Source of the DNA: CAUSKK01 sp963533935
Lineage (GTDB): Bacteria > Pseudomonadota > Gammaproteobacteria > Cardiobacteriales > Cardiobacteriaceae
Reading direction: 5' to 3'
Assembly (NCBI GenBank): GCA_963533935.1
Contig: CAUSQL010000001.1
Span: 31,459 to 95,458, forward strand
Length of the DNA: 64,000 bases
The position numbers and the translations under genes are program-made. The notes below the pieces were generated by a model. The model ran no database searches. It saw nothing but the letters and a program-made list of their open reading frames with translations, and was not told where the DNA came from. Shown piece by piece: positions 9,508-18,796 of this stretch; positions within the stretch are counted from its first letter, which is position 1; each line of letters starts with the position of its first letter.

Positions 9508-10772
9508 TGATTAACTTAGAACAATACGAACTGGACCGCCGCCGGCAGGCGCGCATTTACATCAATGAATACCGCCAGAGCCGCCTCAACAGCACGGTGC
9601 GCGAGCGGAAGCACCTCCATTATCCGGACTACACCCTATTACTTTGCCTAATCTGCCTCATGGCCATCGGCCTGGTGATGGTGCACAGCTCGACCCTGTA
9701 CCTGTCGCTAAAGATGAACCGGGAATCCACCTTTTTCTTCCATAAGCAGGCGGCCTTCTACGCCATCGGCCTCATGCTGGCCTATGGCCTCTACCACAAA
9801 ATTACCGCGGACAGCCTGGAGAAGGGCGTAAGGGTTATCTACCTGTCGGCGCTGGTCATGCTCATCGGCACCTTTCTACCCTTCGTGGGCATTGGCGGCA
9901 AGGGGGCGCACCGCTGGATAAATCTGGGTCTGCTGCAATTTCAGGTGTCGGAATTCGTGAAATTTGCGGTTATCGTCTTCACCTCCTACTTCCTGGTGCA
10001 ATTTCAGAATTTCATTGAACGCTCCCCGCTACATGCGGTTATATCGCTCTTTGCCATCTGCGGCGTTTACGTGGTGCTGCTGCTCCTCCAGCCGGACTTG
10101 GGTTCGACGGTGCTAATAGTTGGCACCATGATTGTCCTGCTGTTCCTCGCCAATGTGGACGGCAAGCTAATTGGCAAAATGTTCGCCATCGGCCTGGCGG
10201 GGGCCCTGCTGCTGGTGCACTTCACCAGCTACCGCCAGCAGCGCATGGCCTCCTTCCTGGACCCCTTCGCCCAGGCCCAGGGCGCCGGCCACCAGCTGGT
10301 GAATTCCATGGTGGCCATCGGCGCCAACGGCATGGACGGCCTCGGCCTCGGCGAGAGCATTCAGAAATATTCCTTCCTCAGTGAGGGCCACAACGACTTC
10401 ATCTTTGCCATCATCGGCGAGGAGCTGGGCTTCTGGGGCCTGGCCGGCGTGCTGACCCTTTACAGCGTGATTTTCTACCGCTGCTTCGCCATCGCCGGCA
10501 GTGCGCTAAAACAGCGCAAGCCCTTCGTCGCCTATTACGCCTACGGCATCGGTGTGATGATGATGATGCAGGTGCTGATTCACACCGGCTCCGTCATCGG
10601 CATGATTCCCACCAAGGGGCTGACCCTACCGCTCATCAGCTACGGCGGCAGTTCCCTCATCATGACCCTGGCCAGCTTCGCCATTCTGCTGCGGCTGTCC
10701 TCGGAGCTGAAGTGGGCGCGGCTCCAGCAGGAGGAGCAGAACTATTTGGGCGGACTAAACCATGAAGGGTAA
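9507..10772 (+). CDS. ftsW: Septal peptidoglycan polymerase FtsW
   Basis: 421 residues, SEDS family, with a charged cytoplasmic N-terminus of about 45 residues and ten membrane helices. Diagnostic segments are SEGHNDFIFAIIGEELGFWG and GLTLPLISYGGSS. FtsW polymerises lipid II glycan strands at the septum with FtsI. The start is taken as ATG 9507, overlapping the murD stop by 1 nt; a TTG at 9504 would add one residue. The 3' end overlaps murG by 11 nt. Confidence 0.96.
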   Translation: MINLEQYELDRRRQARIYINEYRQSRLNSTVRERKHLHYPDYTLLLCLICLMAIGLVMVHSSTLYLSLKMNRESTFFFHKQAAFYAIGLMLAYGLYHKITADSLEKGVRVIYLSALVMLIGTFLPFVGIGGKGAHRWINLGLLQFQVSEFVKFAVIVFTSYFLVQFQNFIERSPLHAVISLFAICGVYVVLLLLQPDLGSTVLIVGTMIVLLFLANVDGKLIGKMFAIGLAGALLLVHFTSYRQQRMASFLDPFAQAQGAGHQLVNSMVAIGANGMDGLGLGESIQKYSFLSEGHNDFIFAIIGEELGFWGLAGVLTLYSVIFYRCFAIAGSALKQRKPFVAYYAYGIGVMMMMQVLIHTGSVIGMIPTKGLTLPLISYGGSSLIMTLASFAILLRLSSELKWARLQQEEQNYLGGLNHEG

Positions 10773-11829
10773 GAAAGTAGTAATCATGGCCGGCGGCACC
10801 GGCGGCCACGTCTATCCGGCCCTGGCCGTGGCCAATGAACTGCGGGCGCGGGGGGTGGAAATCCACTGGCTCGGCAACGAAAACGGCTTCGAGGGCCAGA
10901 AGGTTCCCGCCGCCGGCCACCGCTTCTGGCACTTCGCCGTGGCAGGGGTGCGGGGCCGGAGCAAGTGGCAGCTGCCCTTCATGCTGCTGCGCGCCCTGTG
11001 GCGTTCCCGCCGCATTCTCAAGGAGATTAAGCCGGATTTAATGCTGGCCTTCGGTGGCTTTACTGGCCTGGCCGGCTTCTGGCGCCAGGCGCCGCTGGTG
11101 GTGCACGAACAGAATGCGGTAGCCGGGCTGGCGAACCGCTGGCTGGCCCGCTGGGCGCGGCTGGTGCTGCTGGGCGACCGGCGCGCGGTGGCGGCCATGG
11201 AAAAGATTAATGGGCACTGCCTTTACACCGGTAACCCGGTGCGGGCGGACATCAGCGCCCTGCCTGAGCCGGCGGAACGCTTTCGGGACCGCCACGGCCC
11301 CCTGCGCCTGCTGGTCATCGGCGGCAGCCAGGGGGCCCAGGCCTTAAACCAATTAATCCCGGAGACCCTGGCCCTCGTACCCGAAGGGCAGCGGCCGGCG
11401 GTGCGCCACCAGGTAGGTCAGCGCAACTGGGCGGAAGCGCAGGCCCGCTACGGCCAGCTGGGGGTAAGTGGTCAGGTGCTGCCCTTCATCGACGACATGG
11501 CGGAAGCCTATGGCTGGGCGGACTGGATTATCTGCCGGGCCGGTGCGGCGACGGTGGCGGAGGTAGCGACGGTGGGCCTGGCGGCGCTGTTCGTGCCCTA
11601 CCCCTACGCCACGGACAATCACCAGTACTACAACGGCCTGAGCCTGGCCAGCAGCGGCGGCGCAGAAGTCATTGAGCAGAAGGACTTAAGCGCGGCCGGG
11701 CTGGCGGAATTAATCAGGGATAAACGGCGGCCGGAACTGCTGCGGCGGGCGGAACTGCTGCGGCGCCACAGCCACCGGGACGCGCTGAAAAATATCATCA
11801 CCGCCCTGGAGCCGCTGCTGAAGCCATAG
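10762..11829 (+). CDS. murG: Lipid II synthase MurG (UDP-GlcNAc transferase)
   Basis: 355 residues, a GT-B glycosyltransferase. N-terminal GGTGGHVYPALAVA at about 11-24 is the first glycine-rich loop; LLVIGGSQGAQALNQLIPE opens the C-terminal domain, and CRAGAATVAEVATVG plus YPYATDNHQYYN line the UDP-GlcNAc site. It converts lipid I to lipid II. In E. coli murC, ddlB, ftsQ, ftsA and ftsZ follow; here the cluster stops and a repeat cluster and the convergent purN follow. Confidence 0.97.
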   Translation: MKGKKVVIMAGGTGGHVYPALAVANELRARGVEIHWLGNENGFEGQKVPAAGHRFWHFAVAGVRGRSKWQLPFMLLRALWRSRRILKEIKPDLMLAFGGFTGLAGFWRQAPLVVHEQNAVAGLANRWLARWARLVLLGDRRAVAAMEKINGHCLYTGNPVRADISALPEPAERFRDRHGPLRLLVIGGSQGAQALNQLIPETLALVPEGQRPAVRHQVGQRNWAEAQARYGQLGVSGQVLPFIDDMAEAYGWADWIICRAGAATVAEVATVGLAALFVPYPYATDNHQYYNGLSLASSGGAEVIEQKDLSAAGLAELIRDKRRPELLRRAELLRRHSHRDALKNIITALEPLLKP

Positions 11830-11882
11830 CCTTACGGTTTTACCGGCGGCGGTTCTTCACCCTTAGCTATTTAAGCGAGATT

Positions 11883-12002
11883 TAAATACATTAGAAGCGC
11901 CCCGTTGTATGTTTAAACCGCCTTAACATACAACGGGGCGCTTCCCCTGTATGTAATTAACGGCCTAATTACATACAGGGAAAGCGCCCGTCCGTATGTT
12001 TA
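11883..12002. repeat. Intergenic palindromic repeat cluster (3 units), murG-purN
   Basis: Three units between the convergent ends of murG and purN. The first two face each other and share a variant end (CCCGTTGTATGTT against AACATACAACGGG), which pairs perfectly although most units in the window carry GTCTGT or GTCCGT there. The second and third pair through their CCTGTATGTA ends. The cluster ends 5 bp before the purN stop codon. Confidence 0.85.
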
Positions 12003-12006
12003 TTTC

Positions 12007-12564
12007 CTAATTCAACAGCTGGGCAATGCAATCGACCAGCAGCTGGTGTTCCAGAGCCTGCACCTTCTTGGCCAGGCTGGCCGGCGTGTCATCTTCCGCC
12101 ACCGCCACCCGCGCCTGGCCAATGACCGGGCCGGTGTCAAAGTGTTCATCGACAAAGTGCACGGAACAGCCACTTTCCCGCTCGCCGGCGGCCAGCACCG
12201 CCTCGTGCACCCGCCGGCCGTACATGCCCGGGCCGCCGAACTTCGGCAGCAGCGACGGGTGCAAATTGATGATGCGCTTGGGGAAGCGCGCCACCAGCGC
12301 CGCCGGCACCAGCGATAGAAAGCCGGCCAGCACCACCAAATCCACCGGCGGCACCGCCGCGGTCAGCTGTTCGTGGAAGTCGCTCAGCTGGCGGTCGATG
12401 AGCTGGAAATTTATGCCGTTGGCTAGGGCGTGCCGGCGGCCGGCGCAGTCCCGGTCGGCGATGACCGTGGCGATGCGGCCCTTAATTTTCCCCGCGCCAA
12501 TGGCGGTGATGATGGCCTGTAGATTGGTTCCGGTGCCGGAAATTAGTACGGCGAGGCTTTTCAT
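12007..12564 (-). CDS. purN: Phosphoribosylglycinamide formyltransferase PurN
   Basis: 185 residues, a little shorter than the approximately 210 of E. coli. The N-terminal LISGTGTNLQAI loop binds phosphate; INLHPSLLPKFGG supplies the catalytic Asn and His, and FDTGPVIGQ the catalytic Asp. It formylates GAR using 10-formyl-tetrahydrofolate in purine synthesis. purM, its usual partner, is not here; instead it overlaps the upstream YcxB-like gene by 4 nt and appears to be the last gene of that transcript. Confidence 0.95.
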   Translation of the reverse strand: MKSLAVLISGTGTNLQAIITAIGAGKIKGRIATVIADRDCAGRRHALANGINFQLIDRQLSDFHEQLTAAVPPVDLVVLAGFLSLVPAALVARFPKRIINLHPSLLPKFGGPGMYGRRVHEAVLAAGERESGCSVHFVDEHFDTGPVIGQARVAVAEDDTPASLAKKVQALEHQLLVDCIAQLLN

Positions 12565-13199
12565 TTAATACTCCAATAGACTTTCGCCCGATTATAGAAA
12601 TCTTCCGCCGCCCGCCGATGCTTAAAAACCCGCTTGGGAATGTAAAAGGCCACGTTGCGGTCGATGAAGAAGAAGATGAAATTCTTCTCGTTGATGAGCT
12701 GCCGTACGCCGCGCCAGCGGTAAAGGCTCAGGCTGCGGCCCCGTTCCTCCACGGAAAAGCCGCGCTCGTCGATGCGATAGATGAAGGTGCGGCCGGCAAG
12801 GGAACGGTAATTCAGGCGGCGGAAGAAGTAGCGCCAGTAGAGCTCGTAGAAGAAAACGATTAAAAAACAGATGGTTAGCAACATGGAACCGGCGAGCAGG
12901 AAACGCCCGTGGACCAGCTCCCCCTGGCGCAGGCAGCGGTCGGTCAAAAAATTATCGTCCTCGTAGTAGGTGCAGAGCTGGAAGAGCTGCGTTTCGGCGC
13001 CGCGCTGCAAATATATGTACAGGCCGAGCAGCAGCGCCAACAGGCCGAACAGTCCCAGCTGCACCAGCAGATAGGGCCGCTTCACCTCCGGCGGCAGGTA
13101 ACGGCGCAGCAGCTGGGCCGTCTGCCGCCATTCCCGCTCCGAAGATACCACCTCCAGCCGCCGCAGCTGCGGCTCCCTGCTCAGATTCACCTTAGCCAC
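12561..13199 (-). CDS. YcxB-like membrane protein, second of a tandem pair
   Basis: About 212 residues if GTG 13199 is the start (a GTG at 13190 is also possible; no in-frame ATG precedes, and longer readings run out of frame into the upstream gene). Two hydrophobic segments, near LLVQLGLFGLLALLLGLYIYL and LLTICFLIVFFYELYW, then a soluble C-terminal domain. That domain contains RTFIYRIDERGFSVEERG, a tryptophan-containing YRWRGVRQL and FFIDRNVAFYIPKRVFKHRR, typical of the YcxB-like domain. Function unknown. It overlaps the upstream paralogue by 8 nt and purN by 4 nt. Confidence 0.75.
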   Translation of the reverse strand: MAKVNLSREPQLRRLEVVSSEREWRQTAQLLRRYLPPEVKRPYLLVQLGLFGLLALLLGLYIYLQRGAETQLFQLCTYYEDDNFLTDRCLRQGELVHGRFLLAGSMLLTICFLIVFFYELYWRYFFRRLNYRSLAGRTFIYRIDERGFSVEERGRSLSLYRWRGVRQLINEKNFIFFFIDRNVAFYIPKRVFKHRRAAEDFYNRAKVYWSIK

Positions 13200-13791
13200 G
13201 GGCCTGTTCCCAGTGGCGCCGGGCAAAGCCGTAGCACTCCTCGGCGGCGGCCGGGCTGGGGAAGGCGCGCTTCGGCAGGGAAATAACCACGTTGCGGTCG
13301 ATGTAGAACAGCAAATAGTCCCGGGTGTTTTCCAGCCGCTCCAGCGTCCGCCAACTGTAGAAGCTGCGCCGCTCCTCCCCCTCGCTGGAATGCAGGCCGG
13401 CCCCGTCAAGGCGGTAGGTGAAGGTGCGGCCGTCCAGGGAATTAACTAGGGTGCGGAAGTAGAAGCGCATCTGCAGTCTGTGCATCACTTCGGCCAGCAC
13501 CAGCAGCGCCAGCCAGAAGTAGGCGCTCTTCTGCAGATAGCCCAGGGAATAGCTCAGGCTGGCCAGGCATTCCTCCGGGTCGTCCAGCAGGTAGCAGACG
13601 CCGTAGGCACCGTCGCCTAGCTGGGCAAAGCGGTAATAGCCGTAAAGGCAGCCCAGGCCCAGGGTCAGCCAGACGATGCACAGAATGCGCAGATAGCGCC
13701 GCTCTTCCGGCCGCCGCAGCCGGCCCAGCAGGCGGCTCACCTGTTTCCGTTCCCGGTCGCTGGGTTGTAGAGTGATTTCGTATTTATCCAT
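13192..13791 (-). CDS. YcxB-like membrane protein, first of a tandem pair
   Basis: 199 residues from ATG 13791, which has GGAGGAAG upstream. It has two membrane segments and a C-terminal domain with RTFTYRLDGAGLHSSEG, YSWRTLERL and FYIDRNVVISLPKRAF, matching the YcxB-like family and clearly paralogous to the next gene. These proteins are small inner-membrane proteins of unknown role. The pair probably arose by tandem duplication and is transcribed with purN. Confidence 0.75.
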   Translation of the reverse strand: MDKYEITLQPSDRERKQVSRLLGRLRRPEERRYLRILCIVWLTLGLGCLYGYYRFAQLGDGAYGVCYLLDDPEECLASLSYSLGYLQKSAYFWLALLVLAEVMHRLQMRFYFRTLVNSLDGRTFTYRLDGAGLHSSEGEERRSFYSWRTLERLENTRDYLLFYIDRNVVISLPKRAFPSPAAAEECYGFARRHWEQARG

Positions 13792-13814
13792 GTTCTTCCT
13801 CCAATTATTTCCGG

Positions 13815-13891
13815 TTAAACATACAGGGGAAGCGCCCCTATGTTTGTAATTAAAGCTATACAAACACGAGTGCGCTTCCCCTGTATGTTTT
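13815..13891. repeat. Intergenic palindromic repeat pair, efflux operon end
   Basis: Two inverted units in the gap between the end of the outer-membrane efflux gene and the YcxB-like gene. The outer ends pair (AACATACAGGGGAAGCGC with GCGCTTCCCCTGTATGTT), while the inner ends differ more. It lies where the efflux operon would terminate. Confidence 0.85.
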
Positions 13892-13902
13892 TTCTGCAAT
13901 GG

Positions 13903-15540
13903 TTAGCGGCGGCCCTTGGCCTTCTTTTGCCCGGAATCCTGGGCAGCTGGGCCCGCGGCCGGTGGTTCCGTCTGAGCAGGCTCAGCCTGAACTGCCTCCG
14001 CCCGGGCCGCCTCCGGCTGAACTCCCGCAGTGGCCGCCAGCGGCTGGTCCGCTTGGGCTTCCGCCTTCTTGGCCTTTTTCTTCGCCTTGCCGGCCGGCTT
14101 CTCGGCACTCTTTTCACCCTTACCGTCGTTCACCTCCGGCAGCCGGTTGTCGTCCAGGCGACCGCCGCCCAGCGCCGTGTACAGGTTAATCTGGTTGGTC
14201 AGCAGCTGCAGCTCAATGTTCAGCATGCTGGAGTCGGAATTGTTGGCCGCCTGCTGGGCGTTTAACAGGTCCGACGCCGTGCTTACCCCCGCCTGAAAGC
14301 GCAGGTTCTCCAGCCGCAGCCGGTCGGCCACGGTTTTACCCACCGCCAGCTGGGTCTTGTATTTCTCCTGCAGCGTCTCCCGCTCCCTCAGCAGGTCAGC
14401 CACTTCGTAGAAGGCGGCCTTCACCGTCTTCTTGTAGTTTTCTAGGGCTTTCTCCTGCTGCAGCTCGGAAATCTTCACCGCGTTGTGCAATTTATCCCGG
14501 TTGAAAATCAGCGCGCCAATGTTGGAATTCACCGAGTAGCCCAGGCCGTTGCTGAAGAAATCCCGCAGCTTATTGCTGCTCAGATTAAGGCCGCCGCCCA
14601 GGCTAATGCTGGGGTACAGATTGGCCCGCACCACGCCAATGTTGGCGTTGGCCGCCTTCAGTTGCAGCTCGGCCACGCGAATGTCCGGCCGGTGCAGCAG
14701 CGCCTCACTGGCCACCGTCGGCACCTGCAGCGCCCCAAAGGCATTGCGATTCGGATTGGCCGGCGGTAGTTCGATGGCACTGAGCGGCCGGCCCACCAGT
14801 AGGGCCAGGGCGTTAAAGGCCTTCTGCTGATTGCCTTCGGCGTCGATGACCGCAATCTTCGCCTGGTCCACCGCCTCTTCAAATTGGCGCAGGTCGATGT
14901 TTGTAATCACCCCCGCATTGCTCTGCAGCTGGGCCAGATGTAATTTCTGCTGCTGCAGGTCCAAAATGATTTTCGCCAGCTCGATCTGCGCCGCGAGAAT
15001 GCGGATTTGGTAGTAGGTGCTGGCCACGTTCTTAATCAATGACAACTTGGCGCTGTCCTGGCCCTCCTTGGTGGCCAGGAATTGGTTCAGAGCCTGCTCG
15101 GATTCCGCCGCCTTGCCGCCCCACAGGTCCAGGTCATAGCTGCCGGTTAAGTTAGCGGCGAAGCTGTTCTGGCTGTGGCTGCCGCTCTTGGTGCGCCCCT
15201 GGTGGCCGATGGAACCGCCCCCGTTAACCGTCGGTGACCGGTTGATTTCGCTGATGTTGTAATTCAGCTCGGCGATGCGCGTGTCCAGCACGTAGGAGCG
15301 CAGGTTATTGTTGTGCTCCAGCGCTTCGGCAATGAGCTTTTGCAGCCGCGCGTCCTGGAAGTATTCCCGCCAGCTTAGCTCGTCGGCCCGCTTGCCGTCG
15401 GCCGGCACGGCGGCCACCGATAGTTCCTGCCAGGACTTAGGCAATTCCGCCTCGCCCTTGGGCAGCGCCGGCGAAAGATTCTTCGGCGCACAAGCACTTA
15501 ACATCACCGCCAACGTCAGTAGTTTTATGGTTGTTTTCAT
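13903..15540 (-). CDS. RND efflux outer-membrane factor (TolC/OprM/NodT-type lipoprotein)
   Basis: 545 residues from ATG 15540. A lipoprotein signal peptide ends in the lipobox LSAC near residue 17. Two OEP repeats follow (ELSWREYFQDARLQKLIAEALEHN and HRPDIRVAELQLKAANANIGV), the structural repeats of the outer-membrane channel. The last 55 or so residues are an Ala/Glu/Lys/Pro-rich tail, not part of the family fold. It is third in the efflux operon, 22 nt after the RND pump gene, and should form the exit duct. Confidence 0.93.
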   Translation of the reverse strand: MKTTIKLLTLAVMLSACAPKNLSPALPKGEAELPKSWQELSVAAVPADGKRADELSWREYFQDARLQKLIAEALEHNNNLRSYVLDTRIAELNYNISEINRSPTVNGGGSIGHQGRTKSGSHSQNSFAANLTGSYDLDLWGGKAAESEQALNQFLATKEGQDSAKLSLIKNVASTYYQIRILAAQIELAKIILDLQQQKLHLAQLQSNAGVITNIDLRQFEEAVDQAKIAVIDAEGNQQKAFNALALLVGRPLSAIELPPANPNRNAFGALQVPTVASEALLHRPDIRVAELQLKAANANIGVVRANLYPSISLGGGLNLSSNKLRDFFSNGLGYSVNSNIGALIFNRDKLHNAVKISELQQEKALENYKKTVKAAFYEVADLLRERETLQEKYKTQLAVGKTVADRLRLENLRFQAGVSTASDLLNAQQAANNSDSSMLNIELQLLTNQINLYTALGGGRLDDNRLPEVNDGKGEKSAEKPAGKAKKKAKKAEAQADQPLAATAGVQPEAARAEAVQAEPAQTEPPAAGPAAQDSGQKKAKGRR

Positions 15541-15562
15541 GGTCTTAATCCTCGGTAGCGCA

Positions 15563-18500
15563 TTATTGGTTCGGTTCGAGTGCCGCCGGCTTTGCCAGGT
15601 TCGCTGGTGGCGCATGCTTGTCCTTCACCCCATTGCCGCCCTTAAAGATGCTCCGCACCACAATGAAGAACATGGGAATGAACAATAGACCCAGGAAGGT
15701 GCCCACGGTCATGCCCCAGAATACGCTGGTGCCAATGGCCCGCTGCGAGGCGGAGCTGGCGCCGCTGGACAGATATAGGGGCACCACCCCGAGAATGAAT
15801 GCCAGCGAGGTCATCAGTATGGGCCGGAAGCGCAGGCGGCAGGCCTCAATGGTACTGCTAATGAGGTTCTTGCCACTCTCCTGCAATTCCTTGGCGAACT
15901 CGATGATGAGAATGGCGTTCTTCGCGTTCAAACCCATCACCGTAATCATACCCACCCGGAAGTAAATGTCGTTGGCAAACTGCTCCGCATAGCGGGCCGC
16001 CTGTTGGCCGGCAAACATCAGGGTCATGGTCAGGTTAAACCAGCTGCGGCCCAGGACGCCGCCCACGGCGCCAAGTACCCCCAGCGGCAGCACCAGCAGC
16101 ACCGCCATCGGGATTGACCAGCTTTCATAGAGGGCCGCTAGGCACAGGAAGATAACCAGCACCGTGGCCCCATAAACATAGAGCTGCTGGTTCCCGGCCC
16201 GCTGTTCTTCCAGCGATAGGCCCGTCCATTCGATGCCGAAGCCCGTCGGCAATTTCTTCGCCAATTGCTCAATTTCCGCCATGGCCTCACCGGTGGATTT
16301 ACCCGCCGCGGCCGCACCGCTCAAGCTCATGGAGGAATAGCCGTTGTAGCGGTCCGTGGACAGCGGGCCATACTCCCAGCCGATGGTGGCAAATGAGGAA
16401 ATGGGCACCTGCTTACCCTGATTATTAACCACCATCAGATTCAGCACGTCCTCCGGCTGCATGCGGGCCGTAGCTTCCGCCTGCACCGTTACCCGCTGCA
16501 ACCGGCCCCTATTGGGATAATCGTTGATGTAGGAGGAACCCAGATTAACCGCCAGCACGTTGGACACGCTGGTCATGGTTAAACCCTGGGCGTAGAGCTT
16601 GTCCCGGTCGATTTTTAGGCGCAGCTGCGGCGCATCTTCCAGACCGCCCGGGCGCACGTCGGTGAATAGGCTGCTGTTCTTCATCAGCTCACCCATCAGC
16701 TGGTTCCGTGCGGCCACCAGCGCCTCGTGGCCGGCGCCGCCCCGGTCCTGAATTACCACGTTAAAGCCCGATGAAGTGCCCAGGGACGGAATGGCCGGCG
16801 GGCTCAAGGCGAACACGGTGGCACCGCGTAGTTTGCCGAGGAATTCACCCATCATGCGCCCGGACAAAATCTTCGCCCCCTCCTGGGGTTTGGTGCGCAG
16901 GCTCCAGTCCTTCAGAGAAATGAAGGCCATGGCCATGTTTTGCCCCTGACCCATGAAGGAAAAGCCCTGAATGGCGATGATGTTCTGCACTTCGGGGAAG
17001 CCCTTCACGATGCCCTCAATGTCCTTTAACACCTTCATGGTGCTTTCCGCCGTCGCGCCGGGCGGTAGCTGTATGACGGACATGAGGAAGCCCTGGTCCT
17101 CGTCGGGCAGGAAGGAGGAGGGCAGCCGGTTAAACATGTAAACCACCGCCAGGCAAATGCCCAGGAAAATCACCATGAGTGCGTAGCGAATGCCTATGAA
17201 TTTTTCCACCGACCAGGCGTAGAAGTTGGTCAGCCGGTTGATGAAGCGGTTGATAAAGCCAAAGAGGCCGCGCTTTTCCCCGTGATGGCTGATGGGCTTC
17301 AAGATGGTGGCGCAGAGGGCCGGCGTGAAGGTCAGCGCCAGGAAGCCGGAAAAGCCAATGGATAGGGCCATAACCAGCGCGAACTGGCGGAAGATGGCTC
17401 CGGTGGCGCCGGAGAAGAAGGCCATGGGCAGGAACACCACGATGTTTACCACTGTAATGCCGAAGATGGCCGCGGAAATTTGCCCCATGGATTTAACGGT
17501 GGCCTGGTAGGGCGTTAGCTTTTCCTCGTCCATAATCCGTTCCACGTTCTCCACCACCACGATGGCATCGTCCACCACAATGCCGATTACCAGCACCATG
17601 GCGAACATGGTTAAGACGTTGATGGACATGCCCAGCGGCTGCATTACGGCCACCGCCCCCAGTAGGGATACCGGCACCACAATGGTGGGAATGATGGTAT
17701 AGCGAATATTCTGGAGGAACAGGAACATCACGATGAACACCAGCACCATGGCTTCAATCAGCGTGCTAATTACCTTATTAATGGAAATATTGATGAAGAT
17801 GGAAGTGTCATAGGGAATCTCCCATTTCAGACCTTCCGGGAAATACCTTTCCAGCTGCGCCATGCGCTCCTTAATGAGCTTGGCCGTTTCCACCGCATTG
17901 CCGGAGGTGGATAGCTGCACACCCATGGCCGCTGAAGTCTTACCGTTGGTGCGGGCCTGGGTGGCATAGTTCTGCATGCCCTCTTCCACCCGGGCCACGT
18001 CCCGCATTCGCACCGTGGAGCCGTCGGCCTTGCTGGATACCACGATGTTTTCAAATTCTTCCTTACGGCTCAGCTGGCCGGACACGTTGAGGGAGGCGGC
18101 AATGAGTTGGCCCTCGTTGGCCGGCAATTCACCGATGCCGCCGGCGGGAATCTGTATGTTCTGCGCACTGATGGCATTGGACACATCATTAATAGATAGG
18201 CCAAAGCCCTGTAATTTTTTCGGGTCCACCCAGATACGCATGGCACTTTCTGCCCCGAATTGCTGCACGGCGCCCACGCCCTTAACCCGCTGTAATTCCG
18301 GCACGACGTTGCGCACCGCATAGTCGGAAATACTAACTTGGTCAAGATTCTTATAACCGTCCTCGGCGAAGAGGGACACCACCATCAGCATGTTGGAGGT
18401 TGATTTCGTTACGGAAATGCCGTTCCGCGTTACGGAGGTGGGCAGCCGCGACTGGGCCTGTTGTAGCCGGTTTTGTACGTTTACCTGAGCAATGTCCTCG

Positions 18501-18796
18501 TCGGTGCCACTGCGGAAGGTTAGGGATAGGGAGCCGGAGCCGTTATTGGATGCGGAAGCGGTCATGTAATCCAGCCCCTCGATGCCGTTCATTTCCCGCT
18601 CAATTACCGAAAGTACTGCCTGTTCATGGTCTTCGGCGGAAGCGCCCGGATAAACGGTCTGAATGCGAATGGTGGGCGCACTAACGGACGGGTATTGCTC
18701 AACGGGCAGCTGCGTCAACGACAGCAAACCGGCGAAAACTATAAATAGGGCTACCACCCAGGCGAAGATGGGCCGATTAACAAAAAACTTAGACAT
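15563..18796 (-). CDS. acrB: RND multidrug efflux pump, AcrB/MexB type (HAE1)
   Basis: 1077 residues, the expected size, with 12 membrane helices and two large periplasmic loops. It starts MSKFFVNRPIFAWVVALFIV, typical of HAE1 pumps, and the proton-relay aspartates lie in VLVIGIVVDDAIVVVENVERI. It is a proton-driven trimeric exporter of hydrophobic drugs and detergents. Its ATG overlaps the stop of the adaptor gene by 1 nt (TAATG). Substrates cannot be read from the sequence. Confidence 0.95.
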   Translation of the reverse strand: MSKFFVNRPIFAWVVALFIVFAGLLSLTQLPVEQYPSVSAPTIRIQTVYPGASAEDHEQAVLSVIEREMNGIEGLDYMTASASNNGSGSLSLTFRSGTDEDIAQVNVQNRLQQAQSRLPTSVTRNGISVTKSTSNMLMVVSLFAEDGYKNLDQVSISDYAVRNVVPELQRVKGVGAVQQFGAESAMRIWVDPKKLQGFGLSINDVSNAISAQNIQIPAGGIGELPANEGQLIAASLNVSGQLSRKEEFENIVVSSKADGSTVRMRDVARVEEGMQNYATQARTNGKTSAAMGVQLSTSGNAVETAKLIKERMAQLERYFPEGLKWEIPYDTSIFINISINKVISTLIEAMVLVFIVMFLFLQNIRYTIIPTIVVPVSLLGAVAVMQPLGMSINVLTMFAMVLVIGIVVDDAIVVVENVERIMDEEKLTPYQATVKSMGQISAAIFGITVVNIVVFLPMAFFSGATGAIFRQFALVMALSIGFSGFLALTFTPALCATILKPISHHGEKRGLFGFINRFINRLTNFYAWSVEKFIGIRYALMVIFLGICLAVVYMFNRLPSSFLPDEDQGFLMSVIQLPPGATAESTMKVLKDIEGIVKGFPEVQNIIAIQGFSFMGQGQNMAMAFISLKDWSLRTKPQEGAKILSGRMMGEFLGKLRGATVFALSPPAIPSLGTSSGFNVVIQDRGGAGHEALVAARNQLMGELMKNSSLFTDVRPGGLEDAPQLRLKIDRDKLYAQGLTMTSVSNVLAVNLGSSYINDYPNRGRLQRVTVQAEATARMQPEDVLNLMVVNNQGKQVPISSFATIGWEYGPLSTDRYNGYSSMSLSGAAAAGKSTGEAMAEIEQLAKKLPTGFGIEWTGLSLEEQRAGNQQLYVYGATVLVIFLCLAALYESWSIPMAVLLVLPLGVLGAVGGVLGRSWFNLTMTLMFAGQQAARYAEQFANDIYFRVGMITVMGLNAKNAILIIEFAKELQESGKNLISSTIEACRLRFRPILMTSLAFILGVVPLYLSSGASSASQRAIGTSVFWGMTVGTFLGLLFIPMFFIVVRSIFKGGNGVKDKHAPPANLAKPAALEPNQ

